Shown here piece by piece: positions 22,299 to 30,637 of a stretch of DNA of 64,000 nucleotides. Source of the DNA: Leptospira johnsonii (GTDB lineage: Bacteria > Spirochaetota > Leptospiria > Leptospirales > Leptospiraceae). How positions within the stretch are numbered: position 1 is the first letter of the stretch; every line of letters begins with the position of its first letter. Location of the stretch: contig NZ_BFAY01000007.1 of the NCBI RefSeq assembly GCF_003112675.1, forward strand, positions 124,001-188,000, written 5' to 3'. The notes under the pieces are model-generated. The model ran no database searches, was not told the DNA's origin, and saw only the letters and a list, made by a program, of their open reading frames with translations. Both the position numbers and the translations under genes were made by a program.

Positions 22299-22318
22299 GC
22301 GTCTTAGAAGAGCCAGTT

Positions 22319-22457
22319 TGTAGGAATTCCAACATAAGTGAGTTTGTTGACGAAGAAGGGAATTTGTGATAGGCGTGTAAGCGCTCTCCCACGAGCCACT
22401 CCCCCCTCCCGAAGCTGGGTGGGGGCGGTTTTAAAAACGGTGTCGGAACTCCAACAT
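22319..22457 (+). repeat. Dispersed intergenic repeat, copy A (139 bp)
   Basis: It is bounded by TGTAGGAATTCCAACA on the left and TGTCGGAACTCCAACA on the right. The core runs from GTTGACGAAGAAGGG through GATAGGCGTGTAAGCGCTC to the C-run/G-run hairpin ending GGGTGGGGGCGG. The same core occurs at 25541-25689 and 42949-43097 in the same orientation. It lies between divergent thrS and carA. Short frames inside encode the recurring peptide GERLHAYH, but I do not regard them as genes. Confidence 0.9.
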
Positions 22458-22487
22458 AGAAAGAATTTTTGGCGTTCGGATTTTGCG

Positions 22488-22718
22488 GGGCGGCCCGCTC
22501 GCTTTGCTCGGGTCGCGCTGCTTCGATTTTGCGCATTCGCGCTCATCCGGGCTTCACCCGGACTAAAGATCTACGCATCGCTGCCGCTTTTTCTCACGCG
22601 AAGGCGAGAAGATTCCCTAACAGTTCCTGCGGCAAGGATGCGAAGGGGAAGTCCGAAGGACCGAAGCGAACGCGTAGCCCGTAGCAGCCTGGTCCGAGCG
22701 ATAGCGAGCGGGCCGCCC
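22488..22718. repeat. GC-rich foldback element (231 bp)
   Basis: The ends are long imperfect inverted repeats: GGGCGGCCCGCTCGCT at 22488 and its complement AGCGAGCGGGCCGCCC ending at 22718, extended by matching GCTCGG/CCGAGC. The interior is far richer in GC than the flanks and holds smaller hairpins (CATCCGGGCTTCACCCGGACT). No open frame looks like a transposase. It resembles a MITE or large REP-type unit. Part of its right end (AGCCTGGTCCGAGC) recurs at 39695-39708. Confidence 0.75.
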
Positions 22719-22738
22719 AAATCTTTACCTTTCTGACC

Positions 22739-22754
22739 TGTTGGAGTTCCTACA
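22739..22754. repeat. TGTTGGAGTTCCTACA end motif
   Basis: This 16-mer is the inverted counterpart (15 of 16 bases) of the left end of repeat copy A at 22319. The two could bound a composite unit of 22319-22754 that contains the foldback element. It lies about 55 bp upstream of carA. Confidence 0.55.
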
Positions 22755-22808
22755 AAATTCTGGGTGATTCCACTTGACCCTTGCCTTCGGTGCGAAAGCC
22801 TGTCCTTA

Positions 22809-23897
22809 ATGAAAGCGTTCTTGGTTTTAGAAAACGGGGACGTATACGAAGGTGAATCCTTCGGCTACGAAACCCACTCCGTCGGGGAAATCGTCTTTAA
22901 CACTTCCATGGCGGGTTACCAGGAAATTCTGACCGACCCTTCCTACGCCAATCAGATCGTAACTCTTACCTACCCGATGATTGGGAACTACGGGATCCAT
23001 CCTGAAAACATGGAGTCCGGAAAGATCCAAGCCGCCGGAATGATCGTGAAGGAATATGTGGATCGTCCTTCCAACTTCAAAGCCCAAAAGACATTATCTC
23101 AATTTTTAAAAGATTATAAAATCCCAGGGATCCAAGGGATCGATACTCGAAAGTTGACTCGCTTTATCCGTACGAACGGAGCTCCAAATGGTGGGATCTT
23201 CGTAGCGAATGAATACTCTGATTCTTTCTTAGCGGAAGTGAAGAAGTTCCCGGGGATTGCAGATGCAGACCTTGCGAAAGTTGTCACAACCGATAAAAAA
23301 TATGAGTTCGGATCTCGCGCTGGAAAAAAATATAAACTCGCAGTTTATGATTACGGTGTAAAGACGAACATTCTTAGGCTCTTGGACGCTGCGGGTTTCG
23401 CGGTTTCTGTTTATCCTGCCCAAACTCCAGCGTCTGAAATTATGAAAGATGGTGTGGATGCTTTCTTCCTCTCCAATGGTCCCGGAGATCCGGCAGCTTG
23501 CACTTACGCGATCGATTCAACGAAAGCTATATTAGAAAACAATTATCCTCTTTTCGGGATTTGTCTAGGTCATCAGATCATCGGTTTGACCCTAGGCAAG
23601 AAGACCGAAAAAATGAAATTCGGTCATAGAGGTGGAAACCAACCGGTTAAAAATTTGGAGACCGGTAAGGTTGAGATCACTTCCCAAAATCATGGCTTCG
23701 CTGTGGTTGCCGAATCTTCCGAAACGGAACCAATCTCTTTTATCAATCTAAATGACGACACAGTTGAAGGTATTCTGAAATCTGGTTATCCTCTCCTGTC
23801 GGTTCAATACCATCCGGAAAGTTCTCCTGGTCCGAATGATAGTAGGTATTTGTTCCAGAAATTCTACGATTTAGTGGATTCTACTAAGAAGAAGTAA
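22809..23897 (+). CDS. carA: Carbamoyl-phosphate synthase small (glutaminase) subunit
   Basis: A 362-residue glutamine amidotransferase subunit that passes ammonia to CarB for arginine and pyrimidine synthesis. The N-terminal domain has [17 protein letters not shown]; the class I amidotransferase domain has LSNGPGDP, the nucleophile Cys in GICLGHQ, and the His-Glu pair HPESSPGP. I use the ATG at 22809 ([10 protein letters not shown]); a GTG frame 15 codons longer runs into intergenic sequence. No good Shine-Dalgarno is visible. carB is not in the window, so carA is unlinked from it here. Confidence 0.94.
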   Translation: MKAFLVLENGDVYEGESFGYETHSVGEIVFNTSMAGYQEILTDPSYANQIVTLTYPMIGNYGIHPENMESGKIQAAGMIVKEYVDRPSNFKAQKTLSQFLKDYKIPGIQGIDTRKLTRFIRTNGAPNGGIFVANEYSDSFLAEVKKFPGIADADLAKVVTTDKKYEFGSRAGKKYKLAVYDYGVKTNILRLLDAAGFAVSVYPAQTPASEIMKDGVDAFFLSNGPGDPAACTYAIDSTKAILENNYPLFGICLGHQIIGLTLGKKTEKMKFGHRGGNQPVKNLETGKVEITSQNHGFAVVAESSETEPISFINLNDDTVEGILKSGYPLLSVQYHPESSPGPNDSRYLFQKFYDLVDSTKKK

Positions 23898-23921
23898 AGT
23901 CCTGCGAAGGTTGCATTCTTC

Positions 23922-23943
23922 ACTTGTAGGAACTCCTACAAGT
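23922..23943. repeat. Isolated TGTAGGA-type palindrome between convergent genes
   Basis: ACTTGTAGGA and TCCTACAAGT form perfect 10-bp arms around two bases. This is the same end motif as the dispersed repeats but without their core. It lies 24 bp after carA and 5 bp before the end of the convergent lipoprotein gene. It could form a bidirectional terminator-like hairpin, although no strong T-tract follows. Confidence 0.6.
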
Positions 23944-23948
23944 TTCCT

Positions 23949-24572
23949 TTACTTTTTAGATTTTAAGAAAGAATCCAGTTTATCGAAAGAACTATTCCAA
24001 CCCACTGTCATGACAGGTTTTAGTCCGTTGAAGGTCTGACGCTCCATTTCAGTAGCCTCTCCAAAAACTTCCCATTTCACTGTTACTCTCGTTTTCTTAT
24101 TACCCTCTTCTGTAAAATTCACAGTGGTCAAAAGTATATCTGGATAAGTTGGAGCAAACGGAGGTTTAGATAAATTTCCATCCTTGTCGCAAAAGTTCTG
24201 AGTATAGATCAAAAGGTTAGAAGGACTTATCTTTTTATAATTCAATTTCCCGTATTTTGTAACCCCATCGGAAGTTGTCATCGACCATTGAGAAGTTCCG
24301 CCTTCTTTCACTCCAACACTGATGAAAGTCATAGAAGCACCTGCGGGGCCCAACCATTTTGAAAATCGATCGGGCCTAACCCACATTTCGAATACTGTCT
24401 TGATATCTGAATCAAAAGAATGACTGATGATAAACTTGTCTTTCTCGGAAGTATCGTCAACCGACGAACCTTTCATAGAATTGGAAGTCGCACAGCCAAG
24501 CATGAGTACGAAACTTGTTAAAAATACTAACTGCAAAATTATTTTTGACTGAAACATAAGATTTCCATACAA
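23949..24572 (-). CDS. Lipoprotein with SRPBCC (AHSA1-type) domain
   Basis: A 207-residue protein. The first 27 residues are a signal peptide ending in the lipobox LMLGC (Cys27). The rest reads as an AHSA1/SRPBCC fold: FDSDIKTVFEMWVRPDRFSKWLGPAG, a central beta region and a C-terminal helix ending WNSSFDKLDSFL. Such domains usually bind hydrophobic ligands in the cytoplasm, so export as a lipoprotein is unusual. It follows a cytoplasmic SRPBCC gene by 17 bp and is likely in the arsR operon. The ATG at 24557 is an alternative start. Confidence 0.8.
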   Translation of the reverse strand: MYGNLMFQSKIILQLVFLTSFVLMLGCATSNSMKGSSVDDTSEKDKFIISHSFDSDIKTVFEMWVRPDRFSKWLGPAGASMTFISVGVKEGGTSQWSMTTSDGVTKYGKLNYKKISPSNLLIYTQNFCDKDGNLSKPPFAPTYPDILLTTVNFTEEGNKKTRVTVKWEVFGEATEMERQTFNGLKPVMTVGWNSSFDKLDSFLKSKK

Positions 24573-24590
24573 ATAAGTCTTGCGGCCCGA

Positions 24591-25073
24591 CTATTTGAGT
24601 TTCTCCAAATATTTGCTAAGATTACCGATATGTTGTTTGGCACCTTCGATCGCGCCGTATTTTTCATTTACTCTTTCAAGTTCTTCTTTGCTCGGGAAGA
24701 TCTGCTCCATTGTTAAGTTCGTACCTTCTCCCGCACCTTCGAATATAATTTTTGATTCGAAATGGACGTCCTGGTCGCCTTCGCCGTCTCCTAGATGCTT
24801 ATAATAAATGTAATGAGGCTCTTTGATATCGGTGAATTGGATCTTGTTTTTATAATCGTGCCCATCTGGTCCATGCATAATAAATTCCCAAATTCCGCCG
24901 TTGGTAAAATCCATACTCTTAGTAGTTAATGTAAATCCGTCTGGCCCCCACCATTCGGAAAGATGTTCCGGCATTGACCATACTTCGAAGAGAAGTTCTG
25001 TCGGCACATCAAAGTATCTTTTATAAATGACCTTGTTACCTTCGACAATTGTTTCGACGTTATTTTTTATCAC
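24591..25073 (-). CDS. SRPBCC / AHSA1 domain protein
   Basis: A 160-residue cytoplasmic protein of the activator-of-Hsp90-homologue type: [27 protein letters not shown] at the N-terminus, then a beta-sheet region and a final helix ([12 protein letters not shown]). The ligand is unknown. It overlaps arsR by 14 bp. An ArsR repressor with an SRPBCC gene is a common bacterial pair. Confidence 0.87.
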   Translation of the reverse strand: MIKNNVETIVEGNKVIYKRYFDVPTELLFEVWSMPEHLSEWWGPDGFTLTTKSMDFTNGGIWEFIMHGPDGHDYKNKIQFTDIKEPHYIYYKHLGDGEGDQDVHFESKIIFEGAGEGTNLTMEQIFPSKEELERVNEKYGAIEGAKQHIGNLSKYLEKLK

Positions 25074-25389
25074 GAGCTCTCTCCTTTTTGATCTTTAATA
25101 CATATTTATCCAATTTATCCAGACGTTTGTTCCATAGGTCGACTATATCCACTAACCAATCTTCCATTTCATTAATGCTTGATCCGTTAAGGCTATAGAT
25201 ACGTTTTTGTGCTTCCTTTTTCATATTAAGGACTTTAGCGCTCTTTAATACTTTCAAGTGATGCGAAATGGCAGGAGGACTAATCTTAAAATTCTGCCCG
25301 ATTTCGGTTGAGGTAAGTTCGCCGTTTTTGGCTACCAATCTCACAATTTCCCTTCTTGTATCATCCGCAAGTGCGGCAAAAGCATTCAT
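25060..25389 (-). CDS. ArsR-family transcriptional regulator
   Basis: A 109-residue winged-helix protein: [19 protein letters not shown], the recognition region [22 protein letters not shown], and a hydrophobic C-terminal helix ([20 protein letters not shown]). There is no obvious metal-binding Cys motif, so it is of the non-metal, SRPBCC-linked class. It likely represses its own operon through the palindrome directly upstream. Confidence 0.9.
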   Translation of the reverse strand: MNAFAALADDTRREIVRLVAKNGELTSTEIGQNFKISPPAISHHLKVLKSAKVLNMKKEAQKRIYSLNGSSINEMEDWLVDIVDLWNKRLDKLDKYVLKIKKERARDKK

Positions 25390-25396
25390 GAATCCA

Positions 25397-25425
25397 TTAA
25401 TTAAATAATCATTTAATTAAGTCAA
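25397..25425 (-). promoter_or_regulatory. Candidate ArsR operator and overlapping -35 region
   Basis: TTAATTAAAT and ATTTAATTAA form perfect 10-bp arms around AATC, seven bases upstream of the arsR start. On the minus strand TTGACT (25420-25425) matches a -35 box and touches the palindrome, and AT-rich -10 candidates lie inside it. A repressor bound here would block polymerase. The palindrome is seen; the operator role is inference. Confidence 0.6.
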
Positions 25426-25540
25426 TGTTTAAATAATGGATTTTGAAAATAGATTTCTGGCTCTTTTACGGAATGAGTTTGGAAAAGGAGAAATGCGAAG
25501 GACCGTCGAATATAGGATTTGTAACGAGAGATATCGTCGA

Positions 25541-25689
25541 TGTAGGAGTTCCAACATGAGGGAGAAGGAAGAGATCTAGTTGACGAAGAAGGGTATTTGT
25601 GATAGGCGTGTAAACGCTCTCCCACGAGCCACTCCCCCCTCCCGAATCTGGGCGGGGGCGGTCTTAAAAACGGTGTTGGAACTCCTACA
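25541..25689 (+). repeat. Dispersed intergenic repeat, copy B (149 bp)
   Basis: Ends are TGTAGGAGTTCCAACA and TGTTGGAACTCCTACA. The core matches copies A and C nearly base for base from GTTGACGAAGAAGGG to GGGCGGGGGCGG. It lies between the arsR start and the stop of the GAF-protein gene, so it is in the flank of two minus-strand genes. The remaining bases of this 317-bp gap hold the arsR promoter region and nothing else recognised. Confidence 0.9.
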
Positions 25690-25706
25690 AGATTTTCAAA
25701 ATATGA

Positions 25707-27944
25707 TCAAGACTCTTCGATCAGTTCCAACATTCTTTCTTTCTCTCTGGTATCCGCAGGATAACAAAGAGTTTGGTTGGCAGTAGAAGTCTGGAAGTCT
25801 TTGTTTTTTCTGTCCAATTCTACAATTCTGTTTCGGATCTTACGGACTACAATCTGGGTTTCTTCTCTGTCTTTTCCATCCAGAACGACAACATATTTTC
25901 CTTGGCCAACTCGGTAACAGTAATCAGTCTCACCCAAATTTTCCTGAATGGAGGCTCTAAGCTCTTCACAGTAATGTGCAAAAAAACCTGCGCCCTTCAT
26001 GCGGACCATTCTAGTTGCGTTTTGAACTTTAAAAACAGTAAGACTGAAAGGAGTTCCTATCTTAGAAGCTCTAGAAATTGCCTCATCTATTCTGGATTCC
26101 ACAGGACTGAATGGGTCCCTGAATACTGCGTCTCTTTCTTCCAGCATTAATAAATTGGAAAGTACTGGAGAGGCAATTTCTGAGATCCCTACCGCTGTCT
26201 CTCGATCAGTGTCCGTCCAAGGTCTTTCTGTTTCGTGAATGAATAACATCCCTACGAGCCAGTTCAGATTCAAGAACGGAAGAATATCGAAATCGTGCAT
26301 TAACCCGATCTCATCGTTGGACAATTGTGAGAGTAGTTCCGGATTCTTTCTGAAATTTGCTATTCTAAATACTCCAGGGACGTTAGCTACAATTCCGACT
26401 AAATTAGAATCCAACCCCAATCTAAATTTTCCGGAAGTATCAGGTGTGAGAAGGTTTGTTCCGAATACTTTGTATTCCTTTCTAGTAGTTCTGTCCAAAA
26501 GTAAGAAACTCCAACGTCTAAGTCCGAGTTCTTTCTTTAATACTTCTACCAGATAGTCGTATGCCTCGTCCATATCGCGGACTCCGGCTAGGTCTCTCGC
26601 AGTTGCGAGTATTCTTTCGTTACTTTTGACTACTTGGTTCAGGCGATCGTTTTCCAAGTGAAGCGCTTCCAGATCCATAATTCTTCTTAAAACGGATCCT
26701 GCCATTTCTCCTACGATCTTCAAAAACTCCAGATCTTCGATCGTATAGTCTTCGCCTGCTACAGTTTTGCTTAATATTATAATTCCATAAAATTCGTCGT
26801 AACTACGGATCGGAACGAGCATCTCTGCTTCGGTTTTTTCCAGGATCTCTTTCTCTTTTTTGGGAGGAGAATGTTTTAAGATCTCTTTCGCATACACAAC
26901 GGAAGGAGTTTTTAACGCTGCCTGGTAACTTTCGTCCCCTACCTCTAAAACCCAATCAGGATCTGCCCCTATTCCTTGGGCTTCTACAACTCGGAGAACA
27001 TCATATTCTCCATTTGTAGAAGAGAAAATGACTATGGATTCTGCACCGATCTGTCCTTGGATGGAAAAACTTAAATTCTCAAAAAAGTTGGTAAAGTCTT
27101 TGGAAGCGGAAATTTCTTTAGAAATTTCGAATGCAGATAAATAGTTCTCTAATTTTTTACGGGAGGCGATCTGCACATCGATAGGCAGAGTAGAATAGTC
27201 GGAATCATCATCGAATAAGAACTGCGCGTTCTCCGCGTCCTTCTGTTCTTTGCTGAAAGGACGACCAGCTTCTTGGTTTGCTTGGTTCTCCGCATCCTTG
27301 ACCCAATCGTCGAAAGGATCTTTAATCGCATCCGGTTTAGAAAGCCCTGGCGGGAACTTTTCTTCTTCTTTTGCTTCTTCCGCTTTGGATAATAATCCTT
27401 TGCTTGGAGTTTCCTCAGGAAGTTCGCCGAAGTCCGCACCCAGATCCGAATCTTCTAATCCTAACCCAAGATCAGGATCTGATTCAAAATCGGATCCATT
27501 TTCTGCGGTATTACCGAAATCCATGGAGGATAGATCGAAATCGCTGTTCGCTTCTTCTCCAAAACTTTCCTCGCCGAAAGCCGAATCTGGAAAAGAAACT
27601 TCTGCATCTGTATGTTCTTCTCCAAAGTTATCACTCGAAGCATCCGCACCAAAATCGATATCACCGAAATCGGCAGAAGGAGAATCGAAACTAAAATCTT
27701 CTTCGGAGGAAGTGGATGCAGTTGCAGGCTCAAAGTTAGTATGGTCTTCGTAGGCCGAAGCGGCTTTCTCTTTTCGGCCGCCGAAATCCATCGCTTTTTC
27801 CAACAGCCCTTTAGCACGTAAAGCCATGGACTTTTTTAAAAGAGAAGGTTTTTCTTCTCCGGAAACTGCAACCGAAGAAGTTTTAGCTCCGGATTCCAAA
27901 TTCCCGGAACGAATGAGACGAGTGACCTTGTCCAGCAACCCCAT
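25707..27944 (-). CDS. Two-GAF protein with degenerate GGDEF domain
   Basis: A 745-residue cytoplasmic protein. Residues about 1-215 are low-complexity and acidic (repeated short DFG and EE motifs). GAF-like domains follow at about 260-420 and 450-605. The last 140 residues have the diguanylate-cyclase outline (PFSLTVFKVQNATR), but where GG(D/E)EF should be it reads RVGQGKYVVVL, so it is probably inactive as a cyclase. The start is the ATG at 27942-27944; a TTG two codons earlier is possible. It begins 2 bp after the acidic repeat gene, implying one transcript and perhaps one complex. Domain borders are estimates. Confidence 0.75.
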   Translation of the reverse strand: MGLLDKVTRLIRSGNLESGAKTSSVAVSGEEKPSLLKKSMALRAKGLLEKAMDFGGRKEKAASAYEDHTNFEPATASTSSEEDFSFDSPSADFGDIDFGADASSDNFGEEHTDAEVSFPDSAFGEESFGEEANSDFDLSSMDFGNTAENGSDFESDPDLGLGLEDSDLGADFGELPEETPSKGLLSKAEEAKEEEKFPPGLSKPDAIKDPFDDWVKDAENQANQEAGRPFSKEQKDAENAQFLFDDDSDYSTLPIDVQIASRKKLENYLSAFEISKEISASKDFTNFFENLSFSIQGQIGAESIVIFSSTNGEYDVLRVVEAQGIGADPDWVLEVGDESYQAALKTPSVVYAKEILKHSPPKKEKEILEKTEAEMLVPIRSYDEFYGIIILSKTVAGEDYTIEDLEFLKIVGEMAGSVLRRIMDLEALHLENDRLNQVVKSNERILATARDLAGVRDMDEAYDYLVEVLKKELGLRRWSFLLLDRTTRKEYKVFGTNLLTPDTSGKFRLGLDSNLVGIVANVPGVFRIANFRKNPELLSQLSNDEIGLMHDFDILPFLNLNWLVGMLFIHETERPWTDTDRETAVGISEIASPVLSNLLMLEERDAVFRDPFSPVESRIDEAISRASKIGTPFSLTVFKVQNATRMVRMKGAGFFAHYCEELRASIQENLGETDYCYRVGQGKYVVVLDGKDREETQIVVRKIRNRIVELDRKNKDFQTSTANQTLCYPADTREKERMLELIEES

Positions 27945-27946
27945 CG

Positions 27947-30637
27947 TCAAACGCCGATTTGTTTCATTAATTTCTTATAAAGTTCGAAATAGTCGGAACG
28001 AGAGAAGTCACGAATCATTTCATCCGGAAGATTTCCTAATAGTTCATCCAGATATAGAAGGATACGTTTCATCTCGTCCTGAGTAGGAGTTGTTTCACCG
28101 GATTCAGGCTCTTCAGCTGCAGCTCCCGCTTGGCGAATTTCTTCCAGAGGAGAAAGTTCATCCTCATCTGCATACTCGTCCAAGATAAAGTTTAGTTCCG
28201 GTTCCGGAGCTAATTTCTCTATCGTTGGAATGATCTCTCCGCCTATATTTCCCGCAAAATCCAAACCTGAAATTTGGATATCGTCTTCCAGGGAGCCTAA
28301 CGCGTTTAATTCATTTGCTTCAGGAGGAGATGATAATAATGAATCCAAGTCCTCTGAATCCACTTCTTGTGGAGTTTCGTCAGAGAGTAAATTCCCTAAC
28401 TCATCGTCGGACAAAGTGATAGGTTCATCCGCTTCTTCTGTCAGATCCCAGTCAGAAGGTGCGGCAACTGCGTTCTCATCCGCAGTTCCAAGACCGCTTA
28501 GATCGGCAACAGGCCCGTCCCAATCAATATCATACTCCGAAGAAACATCAGGCGTTCCGATGTCGTCTAACTCGTTGATCGGAAGTGAAATTGGTTCGTC
28601 AGAATCTTCCATCAAATTGGAAGACGCGACTTCCGCTTCAGGTTCTTCTTCCAATAAATGTCCTAACTCATCTTCGGAAAGGGCTATCGGTTCGTCTGCT
28701 TCGGTGTCTAAGCTGAAATCTCCGAATTCTACTGGAGCAGCATCGTCATGTTCTTCCGGTGGAGCTCCTGCAAATATATCCGCATCTGAAGCTTCTTCTT
28801 CTCCCGAAGATAATAGGTCTCCCAGTTCGTCGTCCGAGAGTGCGATCGGTTCGTCTTCTTCAGAATCTAAAGTGGAAACTGTTTCTTCTTCTCCGGAGAG
28901 CAAGTTCCCAAGTTCATCGTCTGAAAGTGCAATCGGTTCGTTATCGTCTAAGTCGGAAGAAAGATCTAAGGAAGTTCCAGTATGTTCTTCTTCCTCTTCT
29001 GTTCCGGAAGATAATAAATTTCCAAGTTCATCGTCGGAGAGTGCAATCGGTTCGTCCGCTTCCACGGTTTCGGAGAAGAAATCTTTTTCGGCAGTTTCCG
29101 TAGGAGAAAAATCCATTAAATCGGAATCTGAAGATCCAAGAATATCCTCGTCGCTTGCGGAAGTGAAGTCTCCTAAAGATTCTTCGAATGCTTTTTCTTC
29201 GGACTTAGCATTATCCTCGAAATCTTCCAGATCCAATCCGGTATCCAAAGGATTTTCTTCTTCGCCCATTCCGAAGTTTTCGAAATCGGAAACAGGGAGA
29301 GAAATAGATTCATCTTCTCCGCCGAATTCGTCTTTGGTTTCTTCCGGCTCGGAATCAAAATTAAAATCACTTAGATCCAATTCGGAAGAAGAATCTGCCT
29401 CTTCCATTCCAAACTCTGAATCCGCTGTAGGAGCTCCTACAGAATCAAGATCGTCTAGTTGGATACTTTCGATTTCGTCCTCATCTCCAGAGGATAATAA
29501 ATTTCCTAGCTCGTCATCTGAGAGTGCGATCGGTTCGTTAGCTTCTTCTTCCATATCTAAGCTGGTAGAAGTATGCTCTTCCGAAACGGAACCTATATCC
29601 AGGTCTCCGAAATCTCCCAATTCTTCGAAAGAACTTTTGTTTTCGAAAGAAGACCCATCGCCTTCCAAAAGATGATCCAATTCATCTGTCGAAAGTGCGA
29701 TGTCCTCTTCTTCTTCGCCTTCAAAATTAATATCTTCCGTTAATTCGGAAGAAGGAGTAGAAATATCGTCCCCGCCTAGATCTCCAAATCCTTCTTCTTC
29801 CAGGTTAGGACTGAAGTCCTCTGCCATGATATCGTCTAACTCATGTTCGGAGAGAGAAATTGGACCTTCGTCGTCGGAGATCAATTCGTCTTCGTAGGCT
29901 TTAGAACCTGAATCTTCTGGAGCGGAAACTTCTTCCTCGTCCATGGAAAAGTCCGCAAGATTCGATCCTATATCAATATTATGTAATTCGTCGTCGGATA
30001 GTGAGATCGGAGCCTCATCATCCAGGTCTACGTCGGAGAGTCCCACTACTTCGTCTTGGTCGGAAACTTCTCCCCCCCAATCGAATGGTTGGTCGTCAGA
30101 ATGGAATGCAGAGGAAGGAATATCTCCTGGCTGAGAAAAATCTCCCAGATCCAAGGAACCCAGGTCTCCGAATGCTTCCTCATTACTTTCGATAGGTGGA
30201 GAAGATACGGAAGGAGCAGATTCTCTCCAAGAAGGAGCGGAGGACGAAGAAGTCGCAGTAGAATTCAGATCGTCGTCAATATCCAGAAGTCTATCGATCT
30301 CTGCATCGATCATTGGATCAGTGAGTTCGAAATCAAAGTCTTCGTCTAGATGAACAGACTCATCTAGTTGGCTTAGGTCGGAGCCAAAGTCAGTTTCTTC
30401 CGGTTCAAAGTTAGGAATATCGTCCGGATAATCGTCTCCGGAAGAAGCAAGTAATTCCTCGAAGCCTTGGCTATCCGGAGAATCTCCTGGAACGGAATCG
30501 AAATTAAAATCGGAGGAGTCGCCATCGCTAGCCAAGAGAGAATCTATTTCGTCCAAGCTCATTTCACTCGGATCAAAATCCTCTCCGTTTCCAGCTGGAA
30601 ACCCCTCTCCCTCGTCTATCGTAAAATCGTCCGCCAT
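27947..30637 (-). CDS. Large acidic protein with SDDEL/FliM-like peptide repeats
   Basis: An 896-residue, highly Asp/Glu/Ser-rich protein, probably mostly disordered. It carries about eleven copies of a motif of the form D-E-P-I-A-L-S-D-D-E-L-G-N-L-L-S between roughly residues 206 and 752, plus a close relative, EMSLDEIDSLLASDG, at residues 25-39. These resemble the N-terminal CheY-binding peptide of FliM (LSQxEIDALL). The last 45 residues are different: a compact, less acidic helical domain (LLYLDELLGNLPDEMI, YFELYKKLMKQIG). No signal peptide or membrane segment. It is followed by the GAF protein 2 bp later. Function unknown; a scaffold is my inference. Confidence 0.85.
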   Translation of the reverse strand: MADDFTIDEGEGFPAGNGEDFDPSEMSLDEIDSLLASDGDSSDFNFDSVPGDSPDSQGFEELLASSGDDYPDDIPNFEPEETDFGSDLSQLDESVHLDEDFDFELTDPMIDAEIDRLLDIDDDLNSTATSSSSAPSWRESAPSVSSPPIESNEEAFGDLGSLDLGDFSQPGDIPSSAFHSDDQPFDWGGEVSDQDEVVGLSDVDLDDEAPISLSDDELHNIDIGSNLADFSMDEEEVSAPEDSGSKAYEDELISDDEGPISLSEHELDDIMAEDFSPNLEEEGFGDLGGDDISTPSSELTEDINFEGEEEEDIALSTDELDHLLEGDGSSFENKSSFEELGDFGDLDIGSVSEEHTSTSLDMEEEANEPIALSDDELGNLLSSGDEDEIESIQLDDLDSVGAPTADSEFGMEEADSSSELDLSDFNFDSEPEETKDEFGGEDESISLPVSDFENFGMGEEENPLDTGLDLEDFEDNAKSEEKAFEESLGDFTSASDEDILGSSDSDLMDFSPTETAEKDFFSETVEADEPIALSDDELGNLLSSGTEEEEEHTGTSLDLSSDLDDNEPIALSDDELGNLLSGEEETVSTLDSEEDEPIALSDDELGDLLSSGEEEASDADIFAGAPPEEHDDAAPVEFGDFSLDTEADEPIALSEDELGHLLEEEPEAEVASSNLMEDSDEPISLPINELDDIGTPDVSSEYDIDWDGPVADLSGLGTADENAVAAPSDWDLTEEADEPITLSDDELGNLLSDETPQEVDSEDLDSLLSSPPEANELNALGSLEDDIQISGLDFAGNIGGEIIPTIEKLAPEPELNFILDEYADEDELSPLEEIRQAGAAAEEPESGETTPTQDEMKRILLYLDELLGNLPDEMIRDFSRSDYFELYKKLMKQIGV
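29425..29442. repeat. TGTAGGAGCTCCTACA palindrome inside a coding region
   Basis: CTGTAGGAGCTCCTACAG is a perfect 18-bp palindrome. It matches the end motif of the intergenic repeats at 22319, 25541 and 42949 but lies inside the acidic repeat gene, where it encodes part of DSVGAPTAD. The reading frame stays open. It could be a remnant insertion or a preferred protein-binding or mobility target. Confidence 0.6.

Noticed and set aside
22201..25625. Short minus-strand frames sharing the peptide GERLHAYH near 22.4, 25.6 and 43.0 kb
   Set aside because: All overlap the dispersed repeat and differ in starts and frames around it. The shared peptide reflects shared DNA, not a gene family.
28230..29675. 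481-residue Ser-rich open frame on the plus strand
   Set aside because: It lies antisense to the acidic repeat gene. Asp and Glu codons read backwards give Ser-rich sequence without stops, so the frame is a by-product of composition.
27947..30637. Regularly spaced DNA repeats considered as a CRISPR array
   Set aside because: The repeats are in-frame, degenerate at third codon positions and unevenly spaced, so they are protein repeats.
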